Position numbers and translations under genes: made by a program
In this document: positions 35,698 to 47,627 of the stretch, in pieces
How positions within the stretch are numbered: position 1 is the first letter of the stretch
Layout: the number at the start of each line of letters is the position of its first letter
Source of the DNA: Apoda limacodes
Lineage: Eukaryota > Arthropoda > Insecta > Lepidoptera > Limacodidae
Reading direction: 5' to 3'
NCBI GenBank assembly: GCA_946406115.1
Contig: OX291547.1
Span: forward strand, 19,941,001 to 20,005,000
Length of the DNA: 64,000 nt
The notes under the pieces: generated by a model
The model's input: only the letters and a program-made list of their open reading frames with translations
Told to the model about the DNA's origin: nothing
Database searches by the model: none

Positions 35698-36535
35698 CGT
35701 TTTTTTTTTATACTACTAAGGTGGCAAACAAGCACACGGTCCGCCTGATGGTAAGCGTTCACCGTAGCCTATGGACGCTTGCAACACCAGGGGTATCACT
35801 TGCGCGTTGCCGACCCTTCAGAAATTTAATAACTTCCTTCTTGAAGAACTCCATACTGTAGTCCTTGCAGAAAACCTTGACAGGGAGCTCATTCCACAAC
35901 CCAAGCGTTCGCGGGAGAAAGTTTCTCTGAAACCGCACTTTACGCGACCATTTCGGTTCTAAAGTATAAGAATGAATTCTAACACTGAAGTAGAACACAC
36001 ACAGGGAGGCAAAATCTCTCCTCAGACTTAAGGGTTCGATACGGCAAGTGAGTTTGGGATCATCGACAATTCTTACAGCCCGTCGTTGAAACGAGTCAAA
36101 AGGTCCAAGCTGGTATCCGGGTGCACCCGCCCAGAGATGACAGCAGTACTCCATATGGGGCCGAACCTGCGACTTGTAAAGCAGCAACCTCTGCCCCGAC
36201 GTGAAGTACTGCCTCGCTCTGTTGAGTACACCTAGTTTTTTGGACGCCAGCTTCACCTTATTTTGTAAACCATCTCGGAACTAACATCGCTGGAGATGTC
36301 GACACCAAGGATCCCAATGCTCTTGGAGATGGAGAGGGGAGTGTTCTGGAATTGTGGGACTACAATGAATGGGGTTTTCTTAGCGGTGAACGCGCACACT
36401 TGTGTCTTTGCAGGGTTGAATCGGACCAAGTTTACCCGTCCCCAGTCAGAGACCTTGGACAGTGTGGTCTCGATTTGAAACACAAGTTCTCCGCGGTTTT
36501 CCTCCACAACGGAACTATGTTTGTTGTTGATGTAT
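35698..36535 (-). mobile_element. LINE family A, 5'-truncated with internal deletions
   Basis: Read on the minus strand it starts at the VVEENRGEL codons just after the YADD region and runs to the poly-A end at 35698-35712. Two lesions are visible against the 51.5-kb copy: one near 36255, where the SSDV codons lead into a wrong frame, and a loss of about 30 codons near 35970 between CVFY and HSYTLEPKW. The remaining frames are 35759-36256 and 36253-36507. Confidence 0.85.
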
Positions 36536-37146
36536 GTTTTTTCACCGACTAAGGTTTTTTTTTATGCAAAAATTACAGGATGTAGAGAAGTTAATTTTTA
36601 CCAGCATTTCTATAATAATATTTATTCGCCTGAGTAAGATACAAATGATGTTAATGTAGTACAAATGTACACAAAACGAACAGTGCGTGGCGTTACCAAA
36701 CAATTTATACAAATGTTATTTATTACCAATGTCATTAGAAACCAAATTAGAAGCGTCACATTTCGGCACAAAGTCAAAGGGACTGATTTATAGAATCATT
36801 GGTTTACTCTACCACCGCTTCTCTAGTACATATTATTTAAAAAAAAATCTACATATTTACATACCTGTACACTTTTCTGAATTTTATTAAGAAACTCTCG
36901 TACGTTGTTCATTTTTACAAATATATTCTAACAATCTTTCTTTTCTTTTCTTAGAGAATGGCAGTCATACTACTTCTAAGTATATTTTGCCAGCATCATG
37001 TCTGAGAAACTATATCAGTTCGAACAATTTTAAGCCACGATCAATCAGAAAATCTGAAACAAACAACAAACTAACTACAAACTAATATAAAATGAGTCAA
37101 TATAACACAAAGAAAATGGTACAATGACATATGTTACATGAGCATA
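36536..37146. other. Probable 3' region of the family B LINE
   Basis: No gene is seen. By position this includes the 3' UTR of the minus-strand LINE to the right, whose exact end I cannot fix. Confidence 0.35.
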
Positions 37147-38274
37147 TTACAAACTTATATTATTATCATTAATAAAAATCCAAAATGCTTGCAAAATTTC
37201 TTTACACAAGATACATAACAAGTAAGAAATATTTACAGGAAACTGAATTACTTGTATTAAGATTAGTGAATTTAAAAACTTGGTACGCTTATATAATGGA
37301 CAAGAAAAAAATATATGATTTAAGTCTCCAACCTCTAAGCCGCATTCGCAAATAGAAGAGTCCCTTACATGAATTTTATTTAAGAACGCTGGGGAGCTAC
37401 AAAATCCCAACCTCATTCTACATATTGTAGATGTAAATTTTTTATTAAATTTAAATTTGGAAAACCAGGGTTTCACAGGGATTTCAGATTGAATTTTAAA
37501 ATAAGAGTAATTACGGTGATGTCCTATACTTTCCCAATCCTTACTCCAAGTTTTTCTCAGTAACACCTTTGGAAGAGCAACAAGGTCATGGGGGTAATTA
37601 ATAAAGGTGTCCCTATCTCCACATAAGACAGCCTCCTTTGCACATATGTCAGCCCTCTCATTACCAGATATACCAACATGGCCTGGGATCCAGGCCAATG
37701 CTATATTCTTCCCGCATTGTTCATATTCAAAAAGTAAGGACTTTATTTTAAAAAGAATTGGATTCATTGATTTGGATTTAAATGGATTGCTAAGTAGAGC
37801 TTCTAAACTACTCTTTGAGTCTGTGCAAACAATCACATAATCTAGTTTGAAAAGCATGACATACTTAATAGCTTCAAGAATACCTATGCATTCACCTGTA
37901 AATACTGAAGTTTCTGGTGGACACTTTTTCTTCATAACAATGTTGTATTTAGGGTGATATATGCCTACACCAACACAACCTTCAGAGTAAATTTTAGAAG
38001 CATCTGAAAAAATTGTAGACCATCCTCGCCATTTTTCATTTAAAATAAAAGCAAAATGTTTGTCAGCATAAGGGTTGTCACACTCAATGCCAAAGTTTAA
38101 ATTAATATTCGGAGTAAAAAGAAGACATGGAAGAGGAGTTTCAAAAATTGGCAATAAATCAGAGTTAAAGGTACAAGATTTTAAACTTCTAAACTTATCA
38201 AAACTAACAGTCAATAAAGGATGTAATTTATGATTCCAGAAGGGTTTAGAGTAGCAAAAATTTCTCAAAAGCAT
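37147..38274 (-). CDS. LINE family B ORF2, RNase H part after an in-frame stop
   Basis: 375 codons in the same frame as the upstream RT region, separated from it only by TAG at 38278-38280 and one codon. Visible are an RNase H domain (FSDASK, TGECIGILEAI, CTDSKSSLEAL, AWIPGHVGISGNERAD) and a C-terminal Cys/His motif (CRMRLG...C.CG..D...H.FF.CP). In I-clade LINEs these belong to the ORF2 polyprotein and remove the RNA strand during reverse transcription. I read the ATG at 38274 as an internal Met, not a gene start. Confidence 0.85.
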   Translation of the reverse strand: MLLRNFCYSKPFWNHKLHPLLTVSFDKFRSLKSCTFNSDLLPIFETPLPCLLFTPNINLNFGIECDNPYADKHFAFILNEKWRGWSTIFSDASKIYSEGCVGVGIYHPKYNIVMKKKCPPETSVFTGECIGILEAIKYVMLFKLDYVIVCTDSKSSLEALLSNPFKSKSMNPILFKIKSLLFEYEQCGKNIALAWIPGHVGISGNERADICAKEAVLCGDRDTFINYPHDLVALPKVLLRKTWSKDWESIGHHRNYSYFKIQSEIPVKPWFSKFKFNKKFTSTICRMRLGFCSSPAFLNKIHVRDSSICECGLEVGDLNHIFFSCPLYKRTKFLNSLILIQVIQFPVNISYLLCILCKEILQAFWIFINDNNISL

Positions 38275-38277
38275 AAT

Positions 38278-40902
38278 CTAATAGAACAGAGGGTGAGACG
38301 AGTGTTGAGTAATTCTAAAAAAGAATCTGTCTGATAAAAATTGACGTCGTAAATAAAGGGGTGGCTCTACGCATTCCACTTGCAGAGCTTTATTTGGGGA
38401 ATTTCTCATAGCTCCAATTATATTTCTTAATGATTTTGTTTGAATTATGTCCAGACTTTTTAAACTTTTTTTATTACATGGTTCCAGAAGAAATAACCCA
38501 TAGTCTAAATGACTTCTAATAATTGAATTATAAAGCAATTTGAGACAGAAAGGATGGGCACCCCACCAGGTGCCTGCTAAGCAACGTAGAATATTTATGT
38601 TTTTATCACACTTTGCTGTGATGTAGTTACAATGAGGAGTTCCACACAATTTACTATCAAGGATTAATCCTAGAAACTTAACCTGATCATGAACTGTCAC
38701 AGGAAATGAATTTAGAAAAATATTTATAGCAGGAACACGCCTTTTTCTAGAGAATATAACCACAGTACTTTTGGAAGGGGACAAGTCCAAACCATTTTGT
38801 AGCAACCAAATGTTTAAACTGTTTAAGGAATGATTTATGGCTAAAGAGGCTTTATTAATATTTTTGTCAGATGAGTATAATAAAATGTCATCTGCATATT
38901 GTAGTATTTGGCAATCTGCATGAATAGAAGAGTGTAGATCATAAGTGTAAACATTATAAAGCAATGGACTTAAAACAGATCCCTGAGGAAGACCTTTATA
39001 AACTGTCCTACAAGATTGGATGTTATCACAGTCCGTCTTAATTTGCAGTGACCTAACACAAAGCATGTTACAAATGAATTGTAACATCCTTTGAGGAATT
39101 TTGATATCCAAAAGTTTTTGTCTCAACAATGGAAGCAAAACATTATCATATGCAGATGCCACATCCAAGAAAGCTCCAATAAGAAACTTGTTATCGCTAA
39201 AATTTAATCTGATGTCAGTGGTAAAGATGCTTAAACTATCAATAGTGCTCCTACCTCTGCGAAAGCCATATTGGTTATTTGCTAATATAGAATTATTTTC
39301 GAGAAACCATTCCAGTCTATTTTTAACCAAGTGTTCAGCAATTTTAGCTAGTACTGAGGACAAAGCAATAGGACGGTAAGAGCAAATGTCGCTAGGATCT
39401 TTATTTGGTTTAAGGATTGGAATTATTATTTGCATCTTCCATGTAGCTGGGATTATACCAGTTGTCACTATTAAATTAACAAGGTCTAGGTAATATCCTA
39501 AAGCAATTTCTCCTGCATTAACCAAAAATGAGTATGATATTCCATCTAAACCAGGGGCTGAGTCTCTTTTAACTGAATTTAGAATATATTTTAATTCTGA
39601 CCTTGAAAAGGGGGAATCAATATAACTGTTGTCAGAATTATTATTAAAGTAACAGGGTATTTCCTGAGATGTTGGAACAAAAGGTGGAGCAAGTTTGTCC
39701 ATAAATGAGTCTGCCCAATACTGAGAAGGAACTGAGAAGAATTGAGGTGATGATTTAGAATTACGAAATTTCCGAATATTTTGCCAAACAGTTGATGATG
39801 GAATCTGTGGAGAAATGGAAAGGCAAAAGTTTTTCCAACCTTCAATCTTTTTCTGTCTGAGTAATTTTTTAGTCTCCTTAGTAACAGCCAACAGTTGGTC
39901 ATAATGTTCATTAGACATACTACAACAGTAGATTTTTTCAGCATTTTTCCTCTTTTTAACAGCTGCAGTACAATCACTATCCCACCAAGGAGGAGATGGT
40001 AACTTTTCTGAGGACTTTTTACTGTGAAAAACTTCATCCGCTGACTGAATAATAGCATTAACAAAAGCATTTGAACAGTCTGATACACGATCAGAACATA
40101 TGCTAGGTAGATTACATATTTTATCTTCCAAAGCACTTTTAAACTTGGGCCAATCATCTTTTTTTATAATATATTTAAAAAGGGGAATCCTCTTGTTACA
40201 ACTTTGTTTGATGGATTCTGAAGTAATAAGAATTGGGAAGTGTTTACTACCAAATGTGTTTGGTAAAACCTTCCAGAATACTTGGGAAACAAGAGAAGGA
40301 GAACAAAATGATAAGTCGATGGCACTACAACGCTCATTAGGGTTGGATTGGACTGTAGGAGAGCCATTGTTTAAGATACAAATATTAGAGGAGTCTATTA
40401 TATCAAGCAATTTGTTACCGAGATTATTTGAGAAAGAACAACCCCAAACATGGTGATGACAGTTAAAATCGCCTAAGATAATTATGGGATTAAAAAAGGT
40501 TTGTATTATATTCTTAAACTCATTGAGAAGGATGGAGCTAGGATATGGGATATACACAGAAATATATGTTATTTTTCCTACTTTAATAGAAATTACTTCA
40601 ATACCATCACTTTTTGTAGTAGTGAGGTTTATTTTTGAAAAAGATATACCATTTTTGATAAAAAAGGCAACACCACCATATCCATCCGCCCGGTCTTCTC
40701 TGACACAAGAAAAACCTGGCAGTAGGAAAGAGTGGCCTGGTTTTAACCAGGTTTCAGAAAGTGAACTAATAGAAGGTTTGTGTTTATTACACAGGTAGAT
40801 TAGATCGGATTTTTTGTTATTTATGCTTTGGCAGTTCCACTGGAGAATTTTTAGGGGCACTTCCATTAAGGACAGATGATAGTAAGGGCATAATAATGGC
40901 AA
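38278..40902 (-). CDS. LINE family B ORF2, endonuclease and reverse transcriptase
   Basis: 874 codons. The N-terminal exonuclease/endonuclease/phosphatase-fold nuclease (LQWNCQSINNKKSDL, LSETWL, ILGDFNCHHHVWG) nicks target DNA. The reverse transcriptase has YRPIALSS, YGFRRGRSTIDSL, FLDVASAYDNV, GLPQGSVLSPLLYNVY and the catalytic YADD near residue 668. The frame overlaps the end of ORF1 by about 85 bases. An alternative start at 40866 (MEVPLKILQWN) would reduce the overlap and sits closer to the nuclease domain. It ends at TAG 38278-38280, which I take as a nonsense mutation because RNase H follows in frame. Confidence 0.9.
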   Translation of the reverse strand: MPLLCPYYHLSLMEVPLKILQWNCQSINNKKSDLIYLCNKHKPSISSLSETWLKPGHSFLLPGFSCVREDRADGYGGVAFFIKNGISFSKINLTTTKSDGIEVISIKVGKITYISVYIPYPSSILLNEFKNIIQTFFNPIIILGDFNCHHHVWGCSFSNNLGNKLLDIIDSSNICILNNGSPTVQSNPNERCSAIDLSFCSPSLVSQVFWKVLPNTFGSKHFPILITSESIKQSCNKRIPLFKYIIKKDDWPKFKSALEDKICNLPSICSDRVSDCSNAFVNAIIQSADEVFHSKKSSEKLPSPPWWDSDCTAAVKKRKNAEKIYCCSMSNEHYDQLLAVTKETKKLLRQKKIEGWKNFCLSISPQIPSSTVWQNIRKFRNSKSSPQFFSVPSQYWADSFMDKLAPPFVPTSQEIPCYFNNNSDNSYIDSPFSRSELKYILNSVKRDSAPGLDGISYSFLVNAGEIALGYYLDLVNLIVTTGIIPATWKMQIIIPILKPNKDPSDICSYRPIALSSVLAKIAEHLVKNRLEWFLENNSILANNQYGFRRGRSTIDSLSIFTTDIRLNFSDNKFLIGAFLDVASAYDNVLLPLLRQKLLDIKIPQRMLQFICNMLCVRSLQIKTDCDNIQSCRTVYKGLPQGSVLSPLLYNVYTYDLHSSIHADCQILQYADDILLYSSDKNINKASLAINHSLNSLNIWLLQNGLDLSPSKSTVVIFSRKRRVPAINIFLNSFPVTVHDQVKFLGLILDSKLCGTPHCNYITAKCDKNINILRCLAGTWWGAHPFCLKLLYNSIIRSHLDYGLFLLEPCNKKSLKSLDIIQTKSLRNIIGAMRNSPNKALQVECVEPPLYLRRQFLSDRFFFRITQHSSHPLFY

Positions 40903-42451
40903 CGTTGGACGGTGAAATAAGGGATGAAGAAGACAAGATTTGGAGGAAACTAGACAATAATTTTATAATTTCAGATTCGTGGGAGGATGCAGAGCTTATT
41001 GTTTTAGAGGTGTTTAAGGCACAACCATTAGTGCTAGGAGAAGGCATTCCTCTAATGATTGCTGCATGGGCTGCTTGATCATAGCCAGAATGGGGTCCTG
41101 GTGGAGAACGGGGTTTTAAATTTATTGTTTTTCTATACGATTTTGTTGTAGGAGAACTCAGTACCTCAGCAAACGATTTTCTAGATGGGGCATGTAACTT
41201 TGCAGCAGCAACATACGGAAAACACTGGTCAGCCATTGTTTTTTTAATATTTTTTTGGCGAGTAAATTCTGGACATGATTTTGCAGATGCAAAGTGATTT
41301 CCAGAACAATTAATGCAAATAACTTTATCTATAGATACATTACATGCATCACCTGTATGATTGTCACCACATTTGTAACAACGAGGTTTGGACCTACACT
41401 TTTCCTTTGTGTGACCGAACCTGCAGCACGAGTAGCACTGAATTGTGGGGTAAATGTAAGTGTCCACTTGAAAAGAATTATAACAACAGAATACTCTGGG
41501 GGGTAAGGCCTGGCCATCAAAGGTTAAAACTACAGATTGTGATGGTTTCCATTCAGGAACACTATCAACAATAACTTTATAGTTCAATCGTCGGGCTTTA
41601 ATTACTGCACCATATCCTTCTGGAACCGTCATTAACTCTATAACCTCTTCTGGTGACAAATCTGAAGGCATGCCTTTAATTATTCCCATTTTAGTGACAG
41701 AATAGGAGGGTATAAAAGCTTTATAAGTACTCTGTAATATTGGATTAGTTAAAAAATAATTGGCATCATTTCCAGACTGGAATGCAATAGAAATTCTATT
41801 CCTGCCAATGCTTTCTACACTACCATTAACAATATTTACAATTTTTGCTTGTCTTAAAAATTTCCCAAATGTAACAGGGTGTAACACTAAGCCAGAATTA
41901 GGAATATCTTCTATACGTTGAACATGAACAATAAAAGGGCCTTTATCATTAGAATTATAAGTCATTCTTTGTTGGGAGATTTGCAGCGACATTTGCGTCA
42001 GAGGAGGAGCAGGAGTGGGAGACAGTGAAGATGGAACCTCCAGTGGAGTTTCAGCAACTGATAAATTTTGACAAGGATTTGAATTATGTATTTGTCCTAA
42101 GGGAAGCTGAGTGTCCATAGGGGACACCTCCAAAGGAGGAACATCACCTGTACTTTGAGAAATATTAAATTTGGATGACACTTGTCCTAAGGGTAATTGC
42201 GTATCCATAGCATCGGAATCTTCGGATGTAATATAAGATTCATTCATTAATTTGGGAGATTTTCTACATTTCTTTTTCCGTTTTTGACATTTAGACGTGT
42301 CAGACTTGTGATCGTTGCTAACTTTAAGCCATTTGTAAATATTTTTATCTAATAAGTTTGAATACTCTGAACTCAGAGCATCCTCAAAGGCAGCTGGAGA
42401 AGGGCAGGACCCTGAAGGGCTACACCCTCCAGGGTCCGGAGACTTGTTCAT
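40817..42451 (-). CDS. LINE family B ORF1, zinc-knuckle Gag-like protein
   Basis: 544 codons. The first ~190 residues are low-complexity and Pro/Ser-rich with two MDTQLPLGQ repeats. The centre has an RNA-recognition-like region (GIIKGMPSDLSPEEV). Three CCHC zinc knuckles follow at about 41280-41440 (CYSCCRFGHTKEKC, CYKCGDNHTGDAC, CINCSGNHFASAKSC). Such proteins coat LINE RNA and help target-primed reverse transcription. The frame is intact. Confidence 0.88.
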   Translation of the reverse strand: MNKSPDPGGCSPSGSCPSPAAFEDALSSEYSNLLDKNIYKWLKVSNDHKSDTSKCQKRKKKCRKSPKLMNESYITSEDSDAMDTQLPLGQVSSKFNISQSTGDVPPLEVSPMDTQLPLGQIHNSNPCQNLSVAETPLEVPSSLSPTPAPPLTQMSLQISQQRMTYNSNDKGPFIVHVQRIEDIPNSGLVLHPVTFGKFLRQAKIVNIVNGSVESIGRNRISIAFQSGNDANYFLTNPILQSTYKAFIPSYSVTKMGIIKGMPSDLSPEEVIELMTVPEGYGAVIKARRLNYKVIVDSVPEWKPSQSVVLTFDGQALPPRVFCCYNSFQVDTYIYPTIQCYSCCRFGHTKEKCRSKPRCYKCGDNHTGDACNVSIDKVICINCSGNHFASAKSCPEFTRQKNIKKTMADQCFPYVAAAKLHAPSRKSFAEVLSSPTTKSYRKTINLKPRSPPGPHSGYDQAAHAAIIRGMPSPSTNGCALNTSKTISSASSHESEIIKLLSSFLQILSSSSLISPSNVAIIMPLLSSVLNGSAPKNSPVELPKHK

Positions 42452-42839
42452 ATATTTAATACCCTAAACTAAAATGGTTGAAAACAAATGACAAATTGAA
42501 GTATCTCAAATTCAAAAATGTTCAATTAACTCTAAATACTTACCGACAACTATATATACATGAACACACTAACTATATTACATGAACTTTACACAATGTA
42601 AGCAAAATTAGAGATTCTGATCAATATAAATAATTAAAAATTCCGATTTCCAAAAAAACGCGAGTTTCCACAATTGACAATCAACCGGAAGTCCATATTC
42701 TAACAATAATGACAGCAATTTTAAAATATTTATTTGACTGGAATATACCATAGATTGATATTAATTTAATATATTTCCCAATCATAGACAGATCCGCACA
42801 TACTTATAAGTCGAGCCGCGTCCGGATGCCGTGTTGGTA
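42452..42839. other. Probable 5' UTR of the family B LINE
   Basis: Non-coding. By position it is the leader of the minus-strand LINE, though no transcription start can be fixed. Confidence 0.4.
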
Positions 42840-43025
42840 GTTGTTCTCAATATCAAAATTAAGAACGTCTTCCTCGTCGTACTGGTAAGGATTCCAGAAA
42901 AATTATTGCGACATAAAAACCGTGTAAAGCTGCATACTCCTAAAGTTTAAATGTTACAAAAAATATAGTTGTATCGTTGTGAACTTCGATCTGAAGACAA
43001 CACAAAAATACATTTTTGCCTCTTC
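42840..43025 (-). repeat. Dispersed repeat, related to 1-180
   Basis: Its complement aligns to positions 1-180, with shared 'ttctggaat' and 'ggaagacgttc' blocks. It may belong to the 5' end of the family B LINE. Confidence 0.5.
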
Positions 43026-45071
43026 GTTGACCTTCTTCTATACAAGATAGACCACGGGAGCGTGTAGCTGCTTAGATAGCGCTCATGCTAGCATCAAAAT
43101 TTTTCGTTTAATTTAAACGAAATAAACTGTATTTGACAGATCCAACTCAAAACTTTACTTCAGCGCAATTTGAGAAAAAAGTATACCCCGAATAGCTAGC
43201 TGCAGAACTAAAAGCGTGTATACACAATAGTATTCGTCGCAGTACCTACTATATATAGCAAAATATGGAAGTTGCTATATATAGCACGAGTATACATAAA
43301 ACCCAAGCGTATCTAAATAGACACGCATTTATTGCGCCAAGCTAAAAAGACCTCGCTCAGTATAAAGCTGCAGCAGTAAGCCACAGCACTGATTTTCAGT
43401 TTTTAATCATCAATCAGTCCGTCACGCGTCCTAAGTCCCACAGTGGGCTCTAAGCGCGTTATACCGGTCGCGCCCTAGGTCCCATTGTCGGCTCTAAGCG
43501 ACTTGTGTCGCGGAAGGAATTTTTGTCCGATGACTTTTATCAGACAGGCTAATTGTAAGTATGCCAATGGCCTGTCCTACATTCTAGTATTTTTGGGTGG
43601 ACAATATTTTGTGCGTTTAACAGTTTTTTATCAGAAATTGTTTCGTTGTAAGATCCGGCCGCGATTTTGTGTTGAGCCGTGTGGTCTTGCATTTTGGACT
43701 TTATTTACATTTCTGTTTTAAAAAATGTCTGAATCTTTTTTAGGTTTATTGACATACTTCTTTCTGCAGGGATTTTATTATACAAAACGGATACATTTTC
43801 CTTTATATAATTTATCTGTTTTCTTAAGCCTTGTATGCATCAGAGTAAGTTTGTGCCTATTTTAAGTACCTATTACGATTATGAATATCGCTATTCTTTT
43901 TGAAGGAATCAATATTTTTATGAACATAAATTAAATTATGTATACTGAGACGGTAAGGTCCTTAACCTGAACCTTGATTTCCATAAATTTATCTCTTAAA
44001 GATTGTCTATGGGATAGATAGTAGTCTGTGTCTAAGACCCTTTAGGTCAAGTAGACTCTGGTATACGTATACCTATGAGCCTCTAGTTACCGCATGTGTT
44101 GACTCACTGCTCTCAACACATAACACAGAATAAGTAACTATGGAATATTTTGGCATTTTGCTCTTGACAGCATACATGAACAAACTTTGAAATATGAAAA
44201 TATTGCCTCGTTTTATCACAAGGCATTATTTTCAACGATAGCTCAGCTGGAAACCGTAACCTTTCCGGGATATCACGATTTTCGTATGGCATATTGCCCT
44301 TGTATCATCGACAATATAAGTGAGTAAATTTATATTACATATACAGAGGAAACTATTGTATTATCAAAATGAATAAACTTAAACAAATAATCTTATGTTA
44401 TAAACAGGAAAAGTTTGTATGTTCGTTTATTTGCCACTTTATAATTCTGGAATAAATGTGCAACTTTTTGCCATACACCGCCAGACACAGCTTTTTTCCC
44501 ATTTTCCCATAGCCCACAAAGGTGTGACCCATTTAATTGTGTACTAGAGCCATCTATGCATATATCCCGAAAATTTCGTTGCTGTCCGCCGCGCCGTAGG
44601 TGAATCTTGCATAGTCTGGTGCCCAATAGTCTTGGTGCCTAATATTCCTGACATGCATTACTTATGGTAACATACATTGTGTATTAAGAGTGCTGAGGAG
44701 AAATTTACTATCTTGAGGCTATTTAGAAGCCTAAGGCCAAAGGCTTTGATGACTCGAGTTTGTAATTGCCGTATCGCCCGCAACACAATGTTTTTCATCA
44801 TATTTGCGAGTAAGTAAAACAAAAAAATAAAATAAGTAAACCACACCACCAAAACACAAGAGAAATAGCGGTAATAGAAATAATTTATAAAACAAAAAGT
44901 TAATACATACATAAGTCAAAGTCAAAGTCAGGTTTACGGTTTCGAGTTTGTTATGATGACGCTTAGATTTCAATGTTTTAAACTCGCTAAAATGTCGCCA
45001 CATATATTTGGAAATAAATATAATAAATAAATATATCTACAAAACTTATTTAGAACCACAGTACAGCCTTT
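43026..45071. other. Non-coding DNA with a small direct repeat
   Basis: At 43423-43500 'cctaagtcccacagtgggctctaagcg' recurs as 'cctaggtcccattgtcggctctaagcg'. Otherwise there are only short chance frames. Confidence 0.4.
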
Positions 45072-46828
45072 TAGTGCAGTCATTGAAGCGAAAAATACGG
45101 TCTTACCTCAGATTTTTTTTACTGTGAACCGAATTGCATGAAATTTTGGAATTAGGCTCATCTTACCCTTAACTTCAAAAGTGAAAATGATCTGAACTCC
45201 GCCTATTATTTTTAAGGGGTGTAAACAACCCCTTAATGGAAAAATTGACATTGAGCCATTTTATCGCTAGAAAACATGTCTAATAGTAAGTGGTGAAATT
45301 GGCAAGTATTTTCTAACATAATTACCTCATATTAAAATCATTTTCAACCCTTTGAAAATCTTACAACCCTTGCAAACAACCCCTAAATTGAAAAAATCAC
45401 AAAAAAATACTTTGGTATGACATAAAAAGATGTAAGTATAGAGTAAGTAATATTTTATATTCTCTATAATAATTATCAAATTTTTAACCCCCTTTCAACC
45501 CTTGAAAACTACCCCTTGATAAAAAATTGTTAAAATTTTTTTTTTGATAAAATGAAAAGGATTTAAATATTATTCCACACTCTCGAAAATGATTATCATA
45601 TTCTTAAGCTTTTCTACCCTTAAAACTACCCCTAAATTAAAACAGTAAATATATATAATTACATATTTAAAAATAATTTAATTTAGAGTAAAAAATTGCC
45701 ATTTATTGAATAAAATATTTACAAATTATATAAAATTGTACTATTATTATTCATGACTCAATGTCGGAGTTGCTGTCACATTCAAAATCTTTTTTTTCGA
45801 AAACGGTGAAGGGTTAAAGGGCTTAAGAGAGGCTGTGATTGAGCTGCTACACGCTCTTTAAACAATCATATCTCTGTCAATTTTTGTTTGACAGAAAAAA
45901 CAAAAAGAACAAAATTGTTTGTCAGAAAAATACCTAAATTTTTAATCCGTACACTTTTATACGTATCTGTCGTCATTTTTGAGATATTATGAAAAAAAAG
46001 TAGGTTTTTAAAAAATTTTAATTTTGTTTTTTTTTTTAATCGTGACTTTTTTGAAAAATATGTGTCCTGAAGCAGCCAAACTGATACTATCTATTAAACT
46101 CTTCATAATAAAGTTAATTCTAGGCGGAATACGATTAATATTAATTTTGGTGGGAATGGCACTTATGAAACCCATTGATTTAAAAGAAAAAAAATTAGAT
46201 GCTCCCCTTATTTGCAATACAGCTCACTTATTTTACGTGCAAAAGACTTTTAATAGTGCTTAGTTTTAAAGCTTATTTCAAGCACTACAAAACCCTTTTG
46301 TATTAGAATGCATAAAATGCATCTGCTCGCCGCTAGATGGCATTGACCATATCGATTAAATTTCAGACAAAATAAAAAACGGCTTTGATCTTTAATATCT
46401 AGCTTAATATTGCACTTAGAATACTTAATAAAAAACCAAATTGTTCATTGTTTTACCTGCTACAATTTTGTTCTTCATAAAATTTTCGATAAAACGTATA
46501 TTTTTGGAGATATTTGCAAAAAACCGATGAAAAACGTGAAAAAATTGCGAATTTTCAATTGCCAATAACTTGAAAAGTATTGGATTTTTTGAAAAACTTT
46601 ATGGATGATTTTTTGCTTAAAATTAGGCCCTCTATCGATATCCGAGGTTATTTTGAAAAAAAAAAATCCACCCCCGAGAAGGGGTGGCAACCACCCCCAG
46701 GGTGGTTGCGGAATTCAAATCATTTTCATTTTTGAAGTTAAGGGTAAGATGAACCTAATTCCAGAATTGTATGCAATTCGGTTCACAGTAAAAAAATTCT
46801 GAGCAAAAATGCTTCAATGACTGCACTA
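45072..46828. mobile_element. 1.76-kb DNA element with ~150-bp terminal inverted repeats
   Basis: The left end TAGTGCAGTCATTGAAGC and following ~150 bases (ending near 'gatctgaactccgcc') are matched in inverse orientation at 46690-46828. TTT on both sides may be a target duplication. The interior is AT-rich with repeated 'ccctt.aaaactacccct' phrases and one 79-codon hydrophobic frame at 46024-46263 that I do not recognise. No transposase is seen, so it is non-autonomous or gutted. Confidence 0.75.
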
Positions 46829-47627
46829 TTTATACATATTTGACAGAATAGGCGTGTCATTACCGCCCCTAGGTTTTATGAAGGCGCACGGAGCTTCTTT
46901 GGGCTTAAAATTAAACAACCTACTCACAGGACACAGAACAATTTCAATGATTCAGTTTCTTAAAAGTTTGACGATATTTTTGCTAAGCCTAAGGCACAGG
47001 AACATTGTCAAATGGCCCATATTTGTTAGCGACAATAGTGACCCTTTTCTAATGCGGGCTATTTGTTTAGAGTTTCTTGTAAAAAGGAACGTTGAATTAT
47101 ACCCTTTGATATTTTTTTTCCTACTACCTTTTGCCTAGATTTTACTCGCAAATAAAATAAAATCTGATTTATTATCAATAGCATATAAGCGGACTAGACA
47201 TCAACTGCTGCACATTGGCCTCCAACTTAGACTGTTACAATAAACAAGTCATAGCTGCTTGTAACTTCTCACGGCCTAAACTAGGTCGTCAGTCTTCCTA
47301 AAACTTCCTGGTCCATCAAATCACGTATTTATAATAAAACATAAAATTAATCAGACATTAGACAAGATAAATACATAACACAGTTATACGAGTATATTTT
47401 CGAATTGATGTTCCATTGCTTTATTCATAGGATTTCGGCTCCGTCTTCACAACCAAGTTCATAATGTTTATTTTAGTTTTTGTAGTGTATAGGTAGTATA
47501 GTTGAAAATGTCAAAGGACTTGCTTTATACCAGTTTATAAATAGATTTCTTTTGTTAAAAATACATACAAGCATAAAATTCAGTTGAGGCGCATGACGTG
47601 TACGTGCGTTTTTTAAGTAATAGTACC
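46829..47627. other. Non-coding DNA, nothing recognised
   Basis: A 94-codon frame at 46854-47138 has no recognisable motif and I treat it as chance. Confidence 0.4.

Larger units (their letters stand above)
36600..43030 (-). mobile_element. LINE family B, I-clade-like, nearly complete
   Basis: Two overlapping ORFs on the minus strand: a nucleic-acid-binding ORF1 with three zinc knuckles, and an ORF2 with endonuclease, reverse transcriptase and RNase H followed by a Cys/His end. RNase H after the RT domain is typical of I, R1 and related groups. Only one lesion is obvious, an in-frame TAG between RT and RNase H. Outer limits are estimates. Confidence 0.8.

Noticed and set aside
39591..40157. 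188-codon minus-strand ORF
   Set aside because: It is a shifted-frame shadow of the family B LINE ORF2, whose endonuclease and RT motifs are in the other frame.
46024..46263. 79-codon hydrophobic membrane protein
   Set aside because: No motif, A/T-driven composition, inside a non-autonomous element; kept only as part of the element description.
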